Shown piece by piece: positions 18,012-26,659 of a stretch of 64,000 nt of DNA. The position numbers were made by a program, and so were the translations under genes. Under the pieces are notes generated by a model that was given only the letters and a program-made list of their open reading frames with translations, was not told the DNA's origin and did not search any database. Source of the stretch: Pedobacter sp. Leaf194 (GTDB lineage: Bacteria > Bacteroidota > Bacteroidia > Sphingobacteriales > Sphingobacteriaceae); the NCBI RefSeq assembly GCF_001423945.1, contig NZ_LMPU01000002.1:1-64000 (forward strand), read 5' to 3'. How positions within the stretch are numbered: position 1 is the first letter of the stretch; each line of letters begins with the position of its first letter.

Positions 18012-18788
18012 ATGAAAGTCTTATCTAAAATAGTATTTGTTGTTGCTTTAATGCTGAATTCAGGAATTGTTTTAGCACAAGATAACCTGATTAGTTTGGA
18101 TGCATTAATTAACAAAACGGACCCGGCCTGGCCACTTGTTAAAAAGTGGATTGATTCTGCAAAAAATAAAGTTGAAGTTTTGCCTGTTGATTCGGCCAAA
18201 GCCAGGGAAACACTACACAACGCACAGGTTTCTACTTATGCCACTTTGGGCTCGGTTATTTTTAATACCGGAGGAATCATGGTAGACAATGGCTGGATCA
18301 GGATTTTAGGTTCAGGAAGTGAACGCTTAAATAGAAACATCGCAGAGTGGAATAAAGGTAAAACGATAAAAGAGTATGGCGACAAAATACCGTACCTGTT
18401 GATTGCTGATGATGCCGTTGGTGGTTTTTTTGCGATTAATTATGGCGGTTTAGGAAAAGACATTAAAAACGTTTACTATCTGGAGCCCAACAGTTTAACC
18501 TGGCAACCACTAGGCGCCGGCTATGGCGAATTTCTTGTCTTCTGTTTCGATAGCGACTTATCTAAATTTTACAAAGGCTTGCGCTGGAACAGCTGGGACC
18601 AATTTATCGGAAATTTAGATGGCACAAAAACATACAGCTTTCGCCCTTATTTATGGGAAGAAGGAACCGATATAGATAAATGCAGCCGAAAGCTTGTTGG
18701 CATTGAAGAGATGTACCGTTTCAACATTATGAAATCGAAAGAAATAAATGCAGATAAAGGCATCAAAAAAGACAATAGCAAACAGTAA
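18012..18788 (+). CDS. DUF2625 family secreted protein
   Basis: A 258-residue protein with a Sec signal peptide (about 1-22, ending LAQ). The body matches DUF2625 as I know it: an N-terminal WPLVKKWI helix, the VSTYATLGSVIFNTGGIMVDNGW block, LGSGSERL, and a central DDAVGGFFAINYGG segment. The exact function is unknown. In this organism it appears to be exported, unlike many cytoplasmic relatives. It is monocistronic, with neighbours separated by 220 bases or on the other strand. Confidence 0.8.
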   Translation: MKVLSKIVFVVALMLNSGIVLAQDNLISLDALINKTDPAWPLVKKWIDSAKNKVEVLPVDSAKARETLHNAQVSTYATLGSVIFNTGGIMVDNGWIRILGSGSERLNRNIAEWNKGKTIKEYGDKIPYLLIADDAVGGFFAINYGGLGKDIKNVYYLEPNSLTWQPLGAGYGEFLVFCFDSDLSKFYKGLRWNSWDQFIGNLDGTKTYSFRPYLWEEGTDIDKCSRKLVGIEEMYRFNIMKSKEINADKGIKKDNSKQ

Positions 18789-18803
18789 GGTTTGGCGCAA
18801 ATT

Positions 18804-19142
18804 TTAAAGGTACCTGGCTTGTGTTTTCTTAGGTAGCTTTGCCAAAACCAGTGCTCTTGAATCGGCAACGCGGGTTTTGAGTTCGTTGTGGTTTAAAACA
18901 TTGAGGTTTGCAATTTGAATCCATTGGCGTTTTGCCATATGAAAAGCCTGAGCAATGCCTGCTCTTGCGGTAAGGCCGTCAAAGTCGTCAGGATTACATT
19001 TAATTGAAAAACTATTGCCTTCATCAATTGCAACAATAACGAAGATTTTCTCTTCAATCATGAAACAAAGATGTTCCCACTTCATTCCTTCGGTTGTACC
19101 CGGCAGACTTAAGCAATATTCTCTGAAAGATTCAATATCCAT
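18804..19142 (-). CDS. MmcQ/YjbR family protein
   Basis: A 112-residue protein of the YjbR fold (double-wing-like, proposed DNA-binding). Signatures are the N-terminal YCLSLPGTTEGMKWEHLCFM, the strand KIFVIVAID, and a C-terminal WIQIANLNVLNH helix region. I place the start at the ATG at 19142; an in-frame TTG lies six codons upstream. It is convergent with the DUF2625 gene, 15 bases apart. No operon partner. The family is common and its role poorly defined. Confidence 0.85.
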   Translation of the reverse strand: MDIESFREYCLSLPGTTEGMKWEHLCFMIEEKIFVIVAIDEGNSFSIKCNPDDFDGLTARAGIAQAFHMAKRQWIQIANLNVLNHNELKTRVADSRALVLAKLPKKTQARYL

Positions 19143-19230
19143 ATTAAGCTGAAACTCCAAAGATAAAAGCTTAAATCGAAAAGAGTTTATAAAATCCGTG
19201 TTTTAACACCGCACAAACTTAGCTTGATGC

Positions 19231-19238
19231 TATATTTG
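19231..19238 (+). promoter_or_regulatory. Candidate -7 promoter box for mnmD
   Basis: TATATTTG fits TAnnTTTG and lies 41 bases before the mnmD start codon. No clear -33 box was found. Confidence 0.35.
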
Positions 19239-19279
19239 CAATTTCACCATAAAGACATTATAACTCCAACAAACTGACT

Positions 19280-19966
19280 ATGAATATTATAACCCAAACC
19301 GCAGACGGTTCGAATACGCTCTACAATGAAACGATCGGCGAACATTATCATAGCAAGCACGGTGCACTGCAAGAAAGTAAGCATGTTTTTATCGAAGCCG
19401 GGCTAGAGTTTACGGCTGAAGGAAAGTCGGAGATATCGATCTTAGAAGTGGGTTTCGGAACGGGGTTAAACTTCATTTTGAGTTTTGAGTATTCCACAGA
19501 TAATAACATTAAACTAAATTATACCAGTATTGAAGCTTTTCCCTTAACAACTGAAGTGCTTAACCAAACGGGCTATTCCGCATATGTTCCGGCAGAAATA
19601 TGGACAAATTTTCTATCAAATTATGAGGAGAGTTTGAAGTCTGAACAATCACTAACTTCGCTTTGCACACTTGAAATTGCGCACACTACGCTGGCACAAT
19701 TCAACACAGAAAAACGGTTCGATGTAATTTATTACGATGCGTTTTCGGTGCAGCACCAACCCGAGATGTGGAGCGATGAAATCATTGCCAAAGCATGCAG
19801 TTTCTTAAAACCCGGCGGAACCTTTGTAACCTATGCAATAACAGGGAAGCTAAAACGGGCGGTAAAAGCATGTGGCTTTACGATACAGAAACTCCCCGGC
19901 GCACCAGGCAAACGCGAAATGTTGCGGGCTTTAAAAGGAATTGGAATTATTAAAGTTACTGATTAG
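19280..19966 (+). CDS. mnmD: tRNA (5-methylaminomethyl-2-thiouridine)(34) methyltransferase MnmD
   Basis: A 228-residue SAM-dependent methyltransferase, equal to the N-terminal half of MnmC and lacking the FAD oxidase half. It methylates the wobble uridine side chain in certain tRNAs. Motifs: the N-terminal DGSNTLYN and YHSKHGALQES, SAM loop EVGFGTGLNF, YYDAFSVQHQPEMW (the DAF active-site region), and LKPGGTFVTYA. The stand-alone MnmD form is usual in Bacteroidota. It is transcribed alone from a candidate promoter at 19231. Confidence 0.92.
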   Translation: MNIITQTADGSNTLYNETIGEHYHSKHGALQESKHVFIEAGLEFTAEGKSEISILEVGFGTGLNFILSFEYSTDNNIKLNYTSIEAFPLTTEVLNQTGYSAYVPAEIWTNFLSNYEESLKSEQSLTSLCTLEIAHTTLAQFNTEKRFDVIYYDAFSVQHQPEMWSDEIIAKACSFLKPGGTFVTYAITGKLKRAVKACGFTIQKLPGAPGKREMLRALKGIGIIKVTD

Positions 19967-20113
19967 TTACGTTGCTTAAGCAAAATACTAAACCTGTCAC
20001 AAGCCAAAAGAGGTATTTTTAACACGGCCTGCTTACCAATTCTGACACAATTCCGACCTCCGGTTCAAACCACAACATGCTTCATGTGTTAATTTAAAAT
20101 CAAACTTTATGTT

Positions 20114-21061
20114 ATGGAAAAAAGAACGTTAGGAAAAACAGATTTAAATATAGCGCCCATTGTATTCGGAGGAAACGTTTTCGGTTGGACTATCGATGAA
20201 AACAAATCATTTGAAATTTTAGACCAGTTTATAGACAGCGGTTTCAATTTTATAGATACTGCTGATGTATACTCCCGTTGGGTACCAGGAAATAATGGCG
20301 GCGAATCGGAAACCATAATCGGTAACTGGCTGAAAAAGAACAACAAGCGGCAAGAGGTTATTATTGCAACAAAAGTTGGTTCGGATATGGGCAGTGGAAA
20401 ATCGCTCAGGAAAGATTACATCATAAACCAAGTTGAGCATTCACTCTCCCGATTGCAAACGGATTACATCGATCTTTATTTTTCACATTTCGATGATGAA
20501 ACAACTCCTGTTGAGGAAACGCTAACCGCATACGAAAGCTTAATTAAAGCGGGTAAAGTACGTTGGATTGGCGCATCGAACTTTTCTGCCGGGCGGCTGA
20601 AAGAATCACTGGCATTTTCTGCCAAGAATAATTTGCCCCGATACGAAGTTTATCAACCAGGTTATAATTTGTACGGCAGACAGGAGTTTGAACAGGAACA
20701 CGAAAAAATCTGTGTGGAGCACGGACTAGGCGTGGTGACTTATTATTCGCTTGCGAGTGGTTTCTTAACAGGAAAATACCGCAGCGAAAACGACTTAGAC
20801 AAAAGTAAAAGAGGTGGCGGTATTACAAAATTCCTGAATGAAAGAGGGTTCAGAATTTTAGATGCCTTAGATAAAGTTGCTGATAAACATAGCGTCGAAC
20901 CAGCCGCGGTTGCGCTCGGCTGGCTTATTCAACATCCATCTATTACTGCGCCAATTGCAAGTGTAACCGATTTAAATCAATTGAAATCATTTACCCAAGC
21001 CGCAAATTTAAGTTTATCGGCTGAAGATATTTCACTATTAGATAAAGCGAGTAGCGATTAG
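20114..21061 (+). CDS. Aldo/keto reductase
   Basis: A 315-residue NADPH-dependent TIM-barrel oxidoreductase. The catalytic tetrad is recognisable: Asp and Tyr in FIDTADVYSRW, Lys in ATKVGS and His in YFSHFDDETT. The C-terminal cofactor-binding part includes PIASVTDLNQL. It resembles the YajO/IolS-type subgroup. Substrate unknown; such enzymes reduce aldehydes and ketones in the cytoplasm. It has an ATG start and a strong terminator 20 bases after the stop, so it is its own transcript end. Confidence 0.92.
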   Translation: MEKRTLGKTDLNIAPIVFGGNVFGWTIDENKSFEILDQFIDSGFNFIDTADVYSRWVPGNNGGESETIIGNWLKKNNKRQEVIIATKVGSDMGSGKSLRKDYIINQVEHSLSRLQTDYIDLYFSHFDDETTPVEETLTAYESLIKAGKVRWIGASNFSAGRLKESLAFSAKNNLPRYEVYQPGYNLYGRQEFEQEHEKICVEHGLGVVTYYSLASGFLTGKYRSENDLDKSKRGGGITKFLNERGFRILDALDKVADKHSVEPAAVALGWLIQHPSITAPIASVTDLNQLKSFTQAANLSLSAEDISLLDKASSD

Positions 21062-21080
21062 CAAATATTCTGCTATATTT

Positions 21081-21120
21081 AAATGCCCGAGTAATGAAAC
21101 AATTAGTCGGGCATTTTGTA
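21081..21120 (+). terminator. Terminator after the aldo/keto reductase
   Basis: AAATGCCCGA (21081-21090) pairs perfectly with TCGGGCATTT (21107-21116) across a 16-base loop, with T residues at the 3' side. The next gene starts only 22 bases later. Confidence 0.8.
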
Positions 21121-21142
21121 TTAAACAGGATTTTAAAACATT

Positions 21143-22252
21143 ATGAAAGAAAAACTATCTTTTCTACCAAAACTCGCCCTCGTTCTTTTCTGTTTAATTA
21201 GTTTAACATACATCGCCATTCTCGGCCATTCGTTGCTGGCACCGCTGCTTTTTTCTTTCTTAATGGCGATTTTGCTGCTTCCCGTTGGAAACTTTTTAGA
21301 ACAACGCTTTAAATTCAAACGCAGCTTATCAACCATAGTTTCCGTTATCTTGATGATTGCCGTAATTGGTGGAATTATATATTTCTTTGGAAATCAACTC
21401 AGTGATTTGTGGAAAGATTGGCCGCTTTTAAAAGAAAAAGCAAATGTTTCTTACCATGAATTGCAAAACTGGATATCCAAAACCTTCCATGTAGATTCGC
21501 AGAAACAACTGGCATATTTAAACGACAGCACTGAAAAAGCCCTGGCTACAAGCGCCGCAATTGTGGCTACTACGTTAGCAACGCTATCCTCTACCCTGCT
21601 GTTCCTTGGTTTCACGCTATTATTTACTTTCTTCATCTTAAACTACCGAAGAATTTTATTCACCTTTTTAACATCTGTTTTTGCAGCGGAACATAAAGAG
21701 AAAGTAACTGAAATTGTCAGTCAGATTCAATACATCATTAAAAAATACATTATCGGCTTATTTTTGCAAATGCTAATCGTTACCGTTTTAATGATAGCGA
21801 TTTTAAGTTTGCTAGGTGTTAAATATGCAGTTCTGTTGGGTTTAGTGGCAGGGATTTTTAATGTCGTTCCTTATCTGGGCATATTTTTCGCATTGCTGGT
21901 TAGCTGTCTAATTACATTTGCAACAGCCGGAGCGGGTAAAGTTTTATTGGTTTTAGTAGCGTTTGTTGGTGTACACGCCATTGATGGTAATGTGCTCATG
22001 CCTTTAGTTGTGGGTTCAAAAGTTAAGATCAACGCTTTATTTGCTTTTATAGGAATAGTGGTGGGCGAAATGATTTGGGGTATTTCGGGCATGTTCCTAT
22101 GCATACCTTATCTGGCTATGTTAAAAATTATTTTCGACCGGGTAGACACGCTTAAACCATGGGGAATTTTGATGGGTGAAGAGCATAAGCCCGATAAAAA
22201 GAAACGTGTTTACCGCATTACAAAAAAGATTAAATTAGAGGAAAAAGATTAA
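21143..22252 (+). CDS. AI-2E family transporter (PerM-like permease)
   Basis: A 369-residue inner-membrane protein with about eight hydrophobic segments. The pattern of the AI-2E/UPF0118 family is clear: LLAPLLFSFLMAILLLPVGNFLE near the N-terminus, a soluble central stretch (about 75-130), and GLVAGIFNVVPYLG followed by HAIDGNVLMPLVVGSKVKI near the C-terminus. The C-terminus is basic and cytoplasmic. Members export varied small molecules or ions; the substrate here is unknown and the AI-2 name should not be read as function. It is followed two bases later by a small membrane protein gene, suggesting co-translation. Confidence 0.9.
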   Translation: MKEKLSFLPKLALVLFCLISLTYIAILGHSLLAPLLFSFLMAILLLPVGNFLEQRFKFKRSLSTIVSVILMIAVIGGIIYFFGNQLSDLWKDWPLLKEKANVSYHELQNWISKTFHVDSQKQLAYLNDSTEKALATSAAIVATTLATLSSTLLFLGFTLLFTFFILNYRRILFTFLTSVFAAEHKEKVTEIVSQIQYIIKKYIIGLFLQMLIVTVLMIAILSLLGVKYAVLLGLVAGIFNVVPYLGIFFALLVSCLITFATAGAGKVLLVLVAFVGVHAIDGNVLMPLVVGSKVKINALFAFIGIVVGEMIWGISGMFLCIPYLAMLKIIFDRVDTLKPWGILMGEEHKPDKKKRVYRITKKIKLEEKD

Positions 22253-22254
22253 CG

Positions 22255-22551
22255 ATGCCCGAAAACAGATCGCCACATATTCTAAGCACATCAGCCAATT
22301 TATTAGGGATTTGTTTTATCGTACTAACCTCACTGAGAAAACTAAACCTAACCGATGGTTCTTTAATTGATGAATTTGCGGTAGCGGCAGTGATGTTTTT
22401 TATGACGAGTTGCATCCTATCTTTTATCTCCATGCGCAGAGAACGCCAGGAAAGTAAAAAGCTCGAACAAGTTGCCGACTTCGTGTTTCTATCAGGTTTG
22501 GTGGTTCTTTTTGTAGCTACAATCTTAATTGCATTTAATTTGATAAAGTAG
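22255..22551 (+). CDS. Small unknown membrane protein
   Basis: A 98-residue protein with three predicted membrane segments (about 12-28, 41-60 and 75-95) and a basic cytoplasmic loop (MRRERQESKK). I do not recognise a family. It starts two bases after the stop of the AI-2E-type transporter, so the two are almost surely cotranscribed and perhaps functionally linked. No other evidence on role. Confidence 0.7.
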   Translation: MPENRSPHILSTSANLLGICFIVLTSLRKLNLTDGSLIDEFAVAAVMFFMTSCILSFISMRRERQESKKLEQVADFVFLSGLVVLFVATILIAFNLIK

Positions 22552-22741
22552 CCTCTCCGCCAGAAAACGCAACTGCAGGGAGCCTTTAAAAATAAAATTG
22601 CAATTAATCTGAATTGCTTAAAAATTAGTGACTCGATGCGAATCTCTAAAACACAGAAGGCAGGCAAAAGACTTGTCGGAAATTCGCCGGGCAGATTCAA
22701 ATGCATAAAACAAATTCAGAAAATCATTGTAGATTCGGTAG

Positions 22742-23191
22742 ATGAAACCCCTTTTTGTTTTACTTCTCGTTTACGTTGCCTTGCTCGGCTTTGGTAATCA
22801 TACCGCATTTGATAAAGGCAGTATCTTCGCAGGAAATATTGCCATGGCTGTAATGTTATTATTTACTGCAATTGGCCATTTCAAGTTTAGAACATCAATG
22901 GCTGCTATGATTCCGCTTTTCATACCAAAAAAAGTAGAAATCGTCGTGCTCACAGGTGTTCTCGAAATACTCCTAGGCATTTGCTTATGTATAGAAGAAA
23001 CCCGGTTTTATGCTGGTATTGCGTTAATTTTGTTCTTTCTAGCAATTCTGCCAGCAAATATTTATGCTGCGAAACATCAAATTAATTACGAAGATTTATA
23101 TAAACCTGGTCCTGGAATAAAATATTTGTGGTTCAGAATACCATTTCAATTTTTCTTAATCGCCTGGGTTTGGTATTTTAGCGTTCGATAA
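22742..23191 (+). CDS. DoxX-like membrane protein
   Basis: A 149-residue protein with four predicted membrane segments. The spacing and the motif GHFKF followed by MIPLFIPKKVEIVVLTGVLEILLGICL match the DoxX-like/SURF4-type group. Function of such proteins is poorly known; some take part in quinone-linked redox or sulfur metabolism. It begins a three-gene run: the mazG gene follows 10 bases after its stop. ATG start. Confidence 0.72.
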   Translation: MKPLFVLLLVYVALLGFGNHTAFDKGSIFAGNIAMAVMLLFTAIGHFKFRTSMAAMIPLFIPKKVEIVVLTGVLEILLGICLCIEETRFYAGIALILFFLAILPANIYAAKHQINYEDLYKPGPGIKYLWFRIPFQFFLIAWVWYFSVR

Positions 23192-23201
23192 ATTTTACAA
23201 C

Positions 23202-24008
23202 ATGCCGAATAATCCGATTCCTGCCGTTGCGCACAATCCTGCCGATGCATTTACCCGTTTGCTTACCGTTTTGGATACGCTGCGTACTCAGTGCCCCTGG
23301 GATAAAAAGCAGACCATGGAAACATTGCGTCACCTTACCATTGAGGAAACTTACGAACTCAGCGATGCAATTTTGGAAGGCGATTTGAATGAGATAAAAA
23401 AGGAATTAGGCGATGTAATGATGCATTTGGTTTTCTACTCCAAAATTGCTTCAGAAACCAACCATTTCGATATTGTTGATGTATTAAATGGCGTTTGCGA
23501 TAAGCTGGTAAACCGTCATCCACATATTTACGGTGATGTTGAGGTACAAAACGAAGAAGATGTAAAGAGAAACTGGGAGCAAATTAAACTTAAAGAAGGG
23601 AATAAATCGGTGCTTGCAGGCGTTCCCGGTTCGCTGCCAGCCTTGGTAAAAGCCTCCCGCATACAGGAAAAGGCCCGAGGAGTTGGTTTTGACTGGGAAG
23701 ATAAAAATCAGGTTTGGGAGAAAGTTGAAGAAGAACTGCAAGAGTTTAAAGCAGAATTTAACGTTACAGACAATACCGCAATTGATGTAGAAAAAGCGGA
23801 GTCTGAATTTGGCGATGTTCTTTTTTCCTTAATTAATTACGCCAGGTTCATCAACATAAATCCGGAAAATGCACTGGAGAAAACGAATAAAAAGTTCATC
23901 AAACGTTTTCAATATCTCGAAAATAAAGCCAAAGAAAATGGTAAAGCCCTGGCAGACATGACCCTTGCGGAAATGGATATTTACTGGAATGAGGCAAAGA
24001 AACTCTGA
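23202..24008 (+). CDS. mazG: Nucleoside triphosphate pyrophosphohydrolase MazG
   Basis: A 268-residue enzyme with two tandem MazG domains. It hydrolyses NTPs to NMP and pyrophosphate, cleaning non-canonical nucleotides. The N-terminal domain has the signature CPWDKKQTMETLRHLTIEE followed by ETYEL and KKELGDVMMHLVFY, giving the ExxE and ExxD metal ligands; a second ExxD pattern (ESEFGDVLFSLI) lies in the C-terminal domain. Normal length. It sits 10 bases after the DoxX-like gene and one base before the next open frame. Confidence 0.94.
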   Translation: MPNNPIPAVAHNPADAFTRLLTVLDTLRTQCPWDKKQTMETLRHLTIEETYELSDAILEGDLNEIKKELGDVMMHLVFYSKIASETNHFDIVDVLNGVCDKLVNRHPHIYGDVEVQNEEDVKRNWEQIKLKEGNKSVLAGVPGSLPALVKASRIQEKARGVGFDWEDKNQVWEKVEEELQEFKAEFNVTDNTAIDVEKAESEFGDVLFSLINYARFININPENALEKTNKKFIKRFQYLENKAKENGKALADMTLAEMDIYWNEAKKL

Positions 24009-24009
24009 T

Positions 24010-24417
24010 ATGAATGCAGCAACAAATGATAATGCAGGCCCAAAAAACCTGATAAGTATTGTTACCTTTAATGTTATCGCAACCCAAACCGTTGACGGTG
24101 GCGTTATTCCATGGGTGAATATTGGAAGGGCTAATGAGGAAATATTAAATTTGATTGATGCCGATGAAATTGTGATTCCGGAACACGAGATTACAGTTGC
24201 TGTAGACTATCCTCTGGCAGAGCCAACATCATTTCATTTATTCTCCTCGATTGGTTTTTCACGAAAACTGGTTTTAATTGAAATCAGGGAAAGATTTTTA
24301 TCATTCTCTGCTTCAGAACAAAATCAGTTCGACATTTATGGGCTAGACCTGGTGTCTTTAGATGTATACAAAACCAATTTAGGCAAAATTGAACTCACCC
24401 TGGAAATAGATAATTAA
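24010..24417 (+). CDS. Unknown protein cotranscribed with mazG
   Basis: A 135-residue protein. I place the start at the ATG at 24010, one base after the mazG stop; a longer frame starting at 23965 would overlap mazG. The sequence is mixed beta-strand-like, has no signal peptide or membrane segment, and contains FNVIATQTVDGGVIPWVNIG and a C-terminal LGKIELTLEID strand. I do not recognise a family. The tight coupling to mazG suggests shared expression, not necessarily shared function. Confidence 0.68.
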   Translation: MNAATNDNAGPKNLISIVTFNVIATQTVDGGVIPWVNIGRANEEILNLIDADEIVIPEHEITVAVDYPLAEPTSFHLFSSIGFSRKLVLIEIRERFLSFSASEQNQFDIYGLDLVSLDVYKTNLGKIELTLEIDN

Positions 24418-24513
24418 CTGAATTTTTTTAGTAAATCAGCGGGTAAACCTCGACTTTAAGACTTTTAAAGCCTGGCTCAGTTGCATTAATCTGAGTTTTC
24501 GAAATAGTTATTT

Positions 24514-24897
24514 TCAAGGGTAAAACTGGCCATCGACGTAATACCATTTGTTGTTTTCGAATTTAAAATTTGATTTTTCGTGCAGCACCTCTGTTCCGAA
24601 TTTGTTGTTTAAGTAAAATGCTTTAAACTCTACTTTGTCAAACTCTGCAGAAACAATTTCCAGTTTAAGCCACTTGATACCTTTTGCGCTCTTCTGGTAG
24701 TCGGCCTTTGAGTTTCGTTTTCGCTTGCTTAAATGTGTGGTTTCAAATAAATAATCTCCGTGTGCTACAACAAATGCCGAATATCTCGAACGCATTAAAG
24801 CTTCAGCTGTTGCTGCGGTTTTCACTTTTAAATGATAAGGCTCGCAACAATCTTTATAGAGCAACCCGGTACCGCAAGGACAGTTTTTAGGATTCAT
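24514..24897 (-). CDS. YchJ family SEC-C motif protein
   Basis: A 127-residue protein of the YchJ (UPF0225) family. The N-terminal SEC-C zinc-binding motif is CPCGTGLLYKDCC (residues 7-19), followed by the conserved block EALMRSRYSAFVVAHGDYLFETTH. The C-terminal half is an NTF2-like fold ending KWYYVDG. The function of the family is unknown; SEC-C motifs bind zinc and often mediate protein contacts. It is divergent from truA, 73 bases apart. Confidence 0.9.
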   Translation of the reverse strand: MNPKNCPCGTGLLYKDCCEPYHLKVKTAATAEALMRSRYSAFVVAHGDYLFETTHLSKRKRNSKADYQKSAKGIKWLKLEIVSAEFDKVEFKAFYLNNKFGTEVLHEKSNFKFENNKWYYVDGQFYP

Positions 24898-24970
24898 TTT
24901 ATGATTTATTAAGCAAAATTAGGATTTAATATTTCCTCAGCTAAAATTTGTGTAAAATTGCACTCGAAAA

Positions 24971-25774
24971 ATGAGGTATTTCTTTCACATTGCGTATCAG
25001 GGGCAACATTTTAGTGGCTGGCAAAAACAGCCAGGCGTTAAAAGCGTTCAGGAGGTTATAGAACAAACACTTTTCAAGATTTTGAAAACGCCAATCCCGA
25101 TTATTGGTTGCGGCCGAACCGATGCACACGTACATGCCAGTCAGTTTTTCTTTCACGCAGATATAGAACAGGCGTTTGAGTTCGACCTTCTTTACATATT
25201 AAATAAGGCACTCCCATATAACATTGCGGTTTTTAATATTACTAAAATGGAGGGAAAACCCCATGCCCGTTTTGATGCCGTTCAACGGAAATATGATTAC
25301 TTTATTCACACCTATAAAGACCCGTTTTTAAGTAACCAGAGCTCTTTTTATCAATTGAAAAACCTCGACTTTGAAAAAATGAAAGCTGTGGTAGCGCTTC
25401 TGCCAAAATATAAAGATTACAGAGCCTTTTGCACCCATCCGGATAAGTATGAACACACCATTTGCAATGTAATGGAGGCAAAATTATTTGTAAACCCAAA
25501 GGGCGACAGGTTTCGGTTCCATATTGCGAGCAACCGGTTTCTGGGTAAAATGATTCGCATTACAATGGGGAAAATTTTGATGGTAGGCAAAGGCGAATTA
25601 AGCGTGGATGAATTTGAAAGTGAGCTCATAAATCTAAAAGCATCAAAGCTATCTTTGCCTGCGCACCCAACAGGCTTATACCTATCAAAAGTCAGCTATC
25701 CATACTTAAACCTTGAGCCCAGAACCGAAATTATTGATGCCGTTCAGGGGAATAACGATTGGATTTTGCTTTAA
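24971..25774 (+). CDS. truA: tRNA pseudouridine(38-40) synthase TruA
   Basis: A 267-residue enzyme that converts uridines 38-40 of the tRNA anticodon arm to pseudouridine. The start MRYFFHIAYQGQHFSGWQ is the family N-terminus; the catalytic Asp lies in GRTDAHVHA (Gly replaced by His in the usual RTDAGVHA). ARFDAVQRKYDYFI and NRFLGKMIRITMGKI are further conserved blocks. Normal length and ATG start. Confidence 0.94.
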   Translation: MRYFFHIAYQGQHFSGWQKQPGVKSVQEVIEQTLFKILKTPIPIIGCGRTDAHVHASQFFFHADIEQAFEFDLLYILNKALPYNIAVFNITKMEGKPHARFDAVQRKYDYFIHTYKDPFLSNQSSFYQLKNLDFEKMKAVVALLPKYKDYRAFCTHPDKYEHTICNVMEAKLFVNPKGDRFRFHIASNRFLGKMIRITMGKILMVGKGELSVDEFESELINLKASKLSLPAHPTGLYLSKVSYPYLNLEPRTEIIDAVQGNNDWILL

Positions 25775-25821
25775 TTGTAGCGTTTTCACCTCGCTGAACG
25801 TTTTAGTGTAAATTTTAGAGA

Positions 25822-26253
25822 ATGAAGAAACATCTGGCGGCTTTAGCCATTTTAACCGTACTATTTTTTGGTTGTAAAAAGTCTGCTGATAAAAATTTAC
25901 CCCTTCAGGGAACTTACATCGGCGAACTCATTGTAAGGCCCTCAACCTATCAATTGATACCCAACAGCCCTACCGAGATTAGTTTCAACAGCGGCAATTT
26001 TATTGTAAAGGCAGGTGATAAGCCAACCAGCGGTTCAGGAAATTTTAAATTGGAAAACAATTTGCTGGTTTTCTCTGATGCAAATATTTACACCGCAGAT
26101 TTCGACTGGAACAGGATTTTAAACGGAAACTACAGCTATCAAATAAAAGGAGATAGTTTGATATTGAAAAAAACCATTTCACTTTGCAAAGACCCTGCTC
26201 AGAACTGCCTCACCACAATTTATCAATACAATCTTATCAAGAAAAATAATTAA
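25822..26253 (+). CDS. Unknown lipoprotein (first of a pair)
   Basis: A 143-residue protein with a lipoprotein signal: hydrophobic segment then LFFGC with the lipidated Cys at about 18. The mature part reads like a small beta-rich lipocalin-type domain (LQGTYIGELIV at its start, repeated beta strands, CKDPAQNC near the end, where two Cys could form a disulfide). No named family recognised. Its stop codon overlaps the start of the next lipoprotein gene (TAATG at 26251), so the two are translated together. Confidence 0.7.
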   Translation: MKKHLAALAILTVLFFGCKKSADKNLPLQGTYIGELIVRPSTYQLIPNSPTEISFNSGNFIVKAGDKPTSGSGNFKLENNLLVFSDANIYTADFDWNRILNGNYSYQIKGDSLILKKTISLCKDPAQNCLTTIYQYNLIKKNN

Positions 26254-26657
26254 TGAAAGTTTTTTACTTTTGCTTCATCACGCTGCTTATACTCAGCTCC
26301 GGGTGTAAGAAAAAGGGCGAATCGCTCAATCAGACTGTCGCGTTTATTGGCGAAAGCAAAAAGCAAATTGGCTCCTCTACCTTTACAATTACAAACATAG
26401 TCGATAGTCGCTGCCCTAAAGAGGCAATTTGTGTGCGTGAAGGCAATGCAGTGGTTTCGCTTAAGGTTCAAACTGATTTTAACATACAAAATTTTAGCCT
26501 TTGTATTGGCAATTGTACCGAAATCGGATCAACTGATAACATTACCTTTACTACCGGTAACGCTAAATATTGGGTAAAACTAAAACAAGTATCGCAAACC
26601 GACGAAGCGAAACCAGATCTCCCGAAGGTTGTTACGTTGGAAATTACTAAAGGTTAA
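26253..26657 (+). CDS. Unknown lipoprotein (second of a pair)
   Basis: A 134-residue protein with a lipobox LSSGC (Cys about 18) followed by KKKGES. The mature part contains SRCPKEAICVREGNAVV and a later CIGNC, so four Cys may form disulfides in the periplasm. Similar CP-x5-C patterns occur in small Bacteroidota periplasmic proteins, but I cannot name a family. Its start overlaps the stop of the upstream lipoprotein gene. It is convergent with the LolC/E-like gene three bases away. Confidence 0.7.
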   Translation: MKVFYFCFITLLILSSGCKKKGESLNQTVAFIGESKKQIGSSTFTITNIVDSRCPKEAICVREGNAVVSLKVQTDFNIQNFSLCIGNCTEIGSTDNITFTTGNAKYWVKLKQVSQTDEAKPDLPKVVTLEITKG

Positions 26658-26659
26658 GC

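Noticed and set aside
22636..22797. 53-residue basic frame between the small membrane protein and the DoxX-like gene
   Set aside because: It overlaps the start of the DoxX-like gene in another frame and has no promoter or family features.
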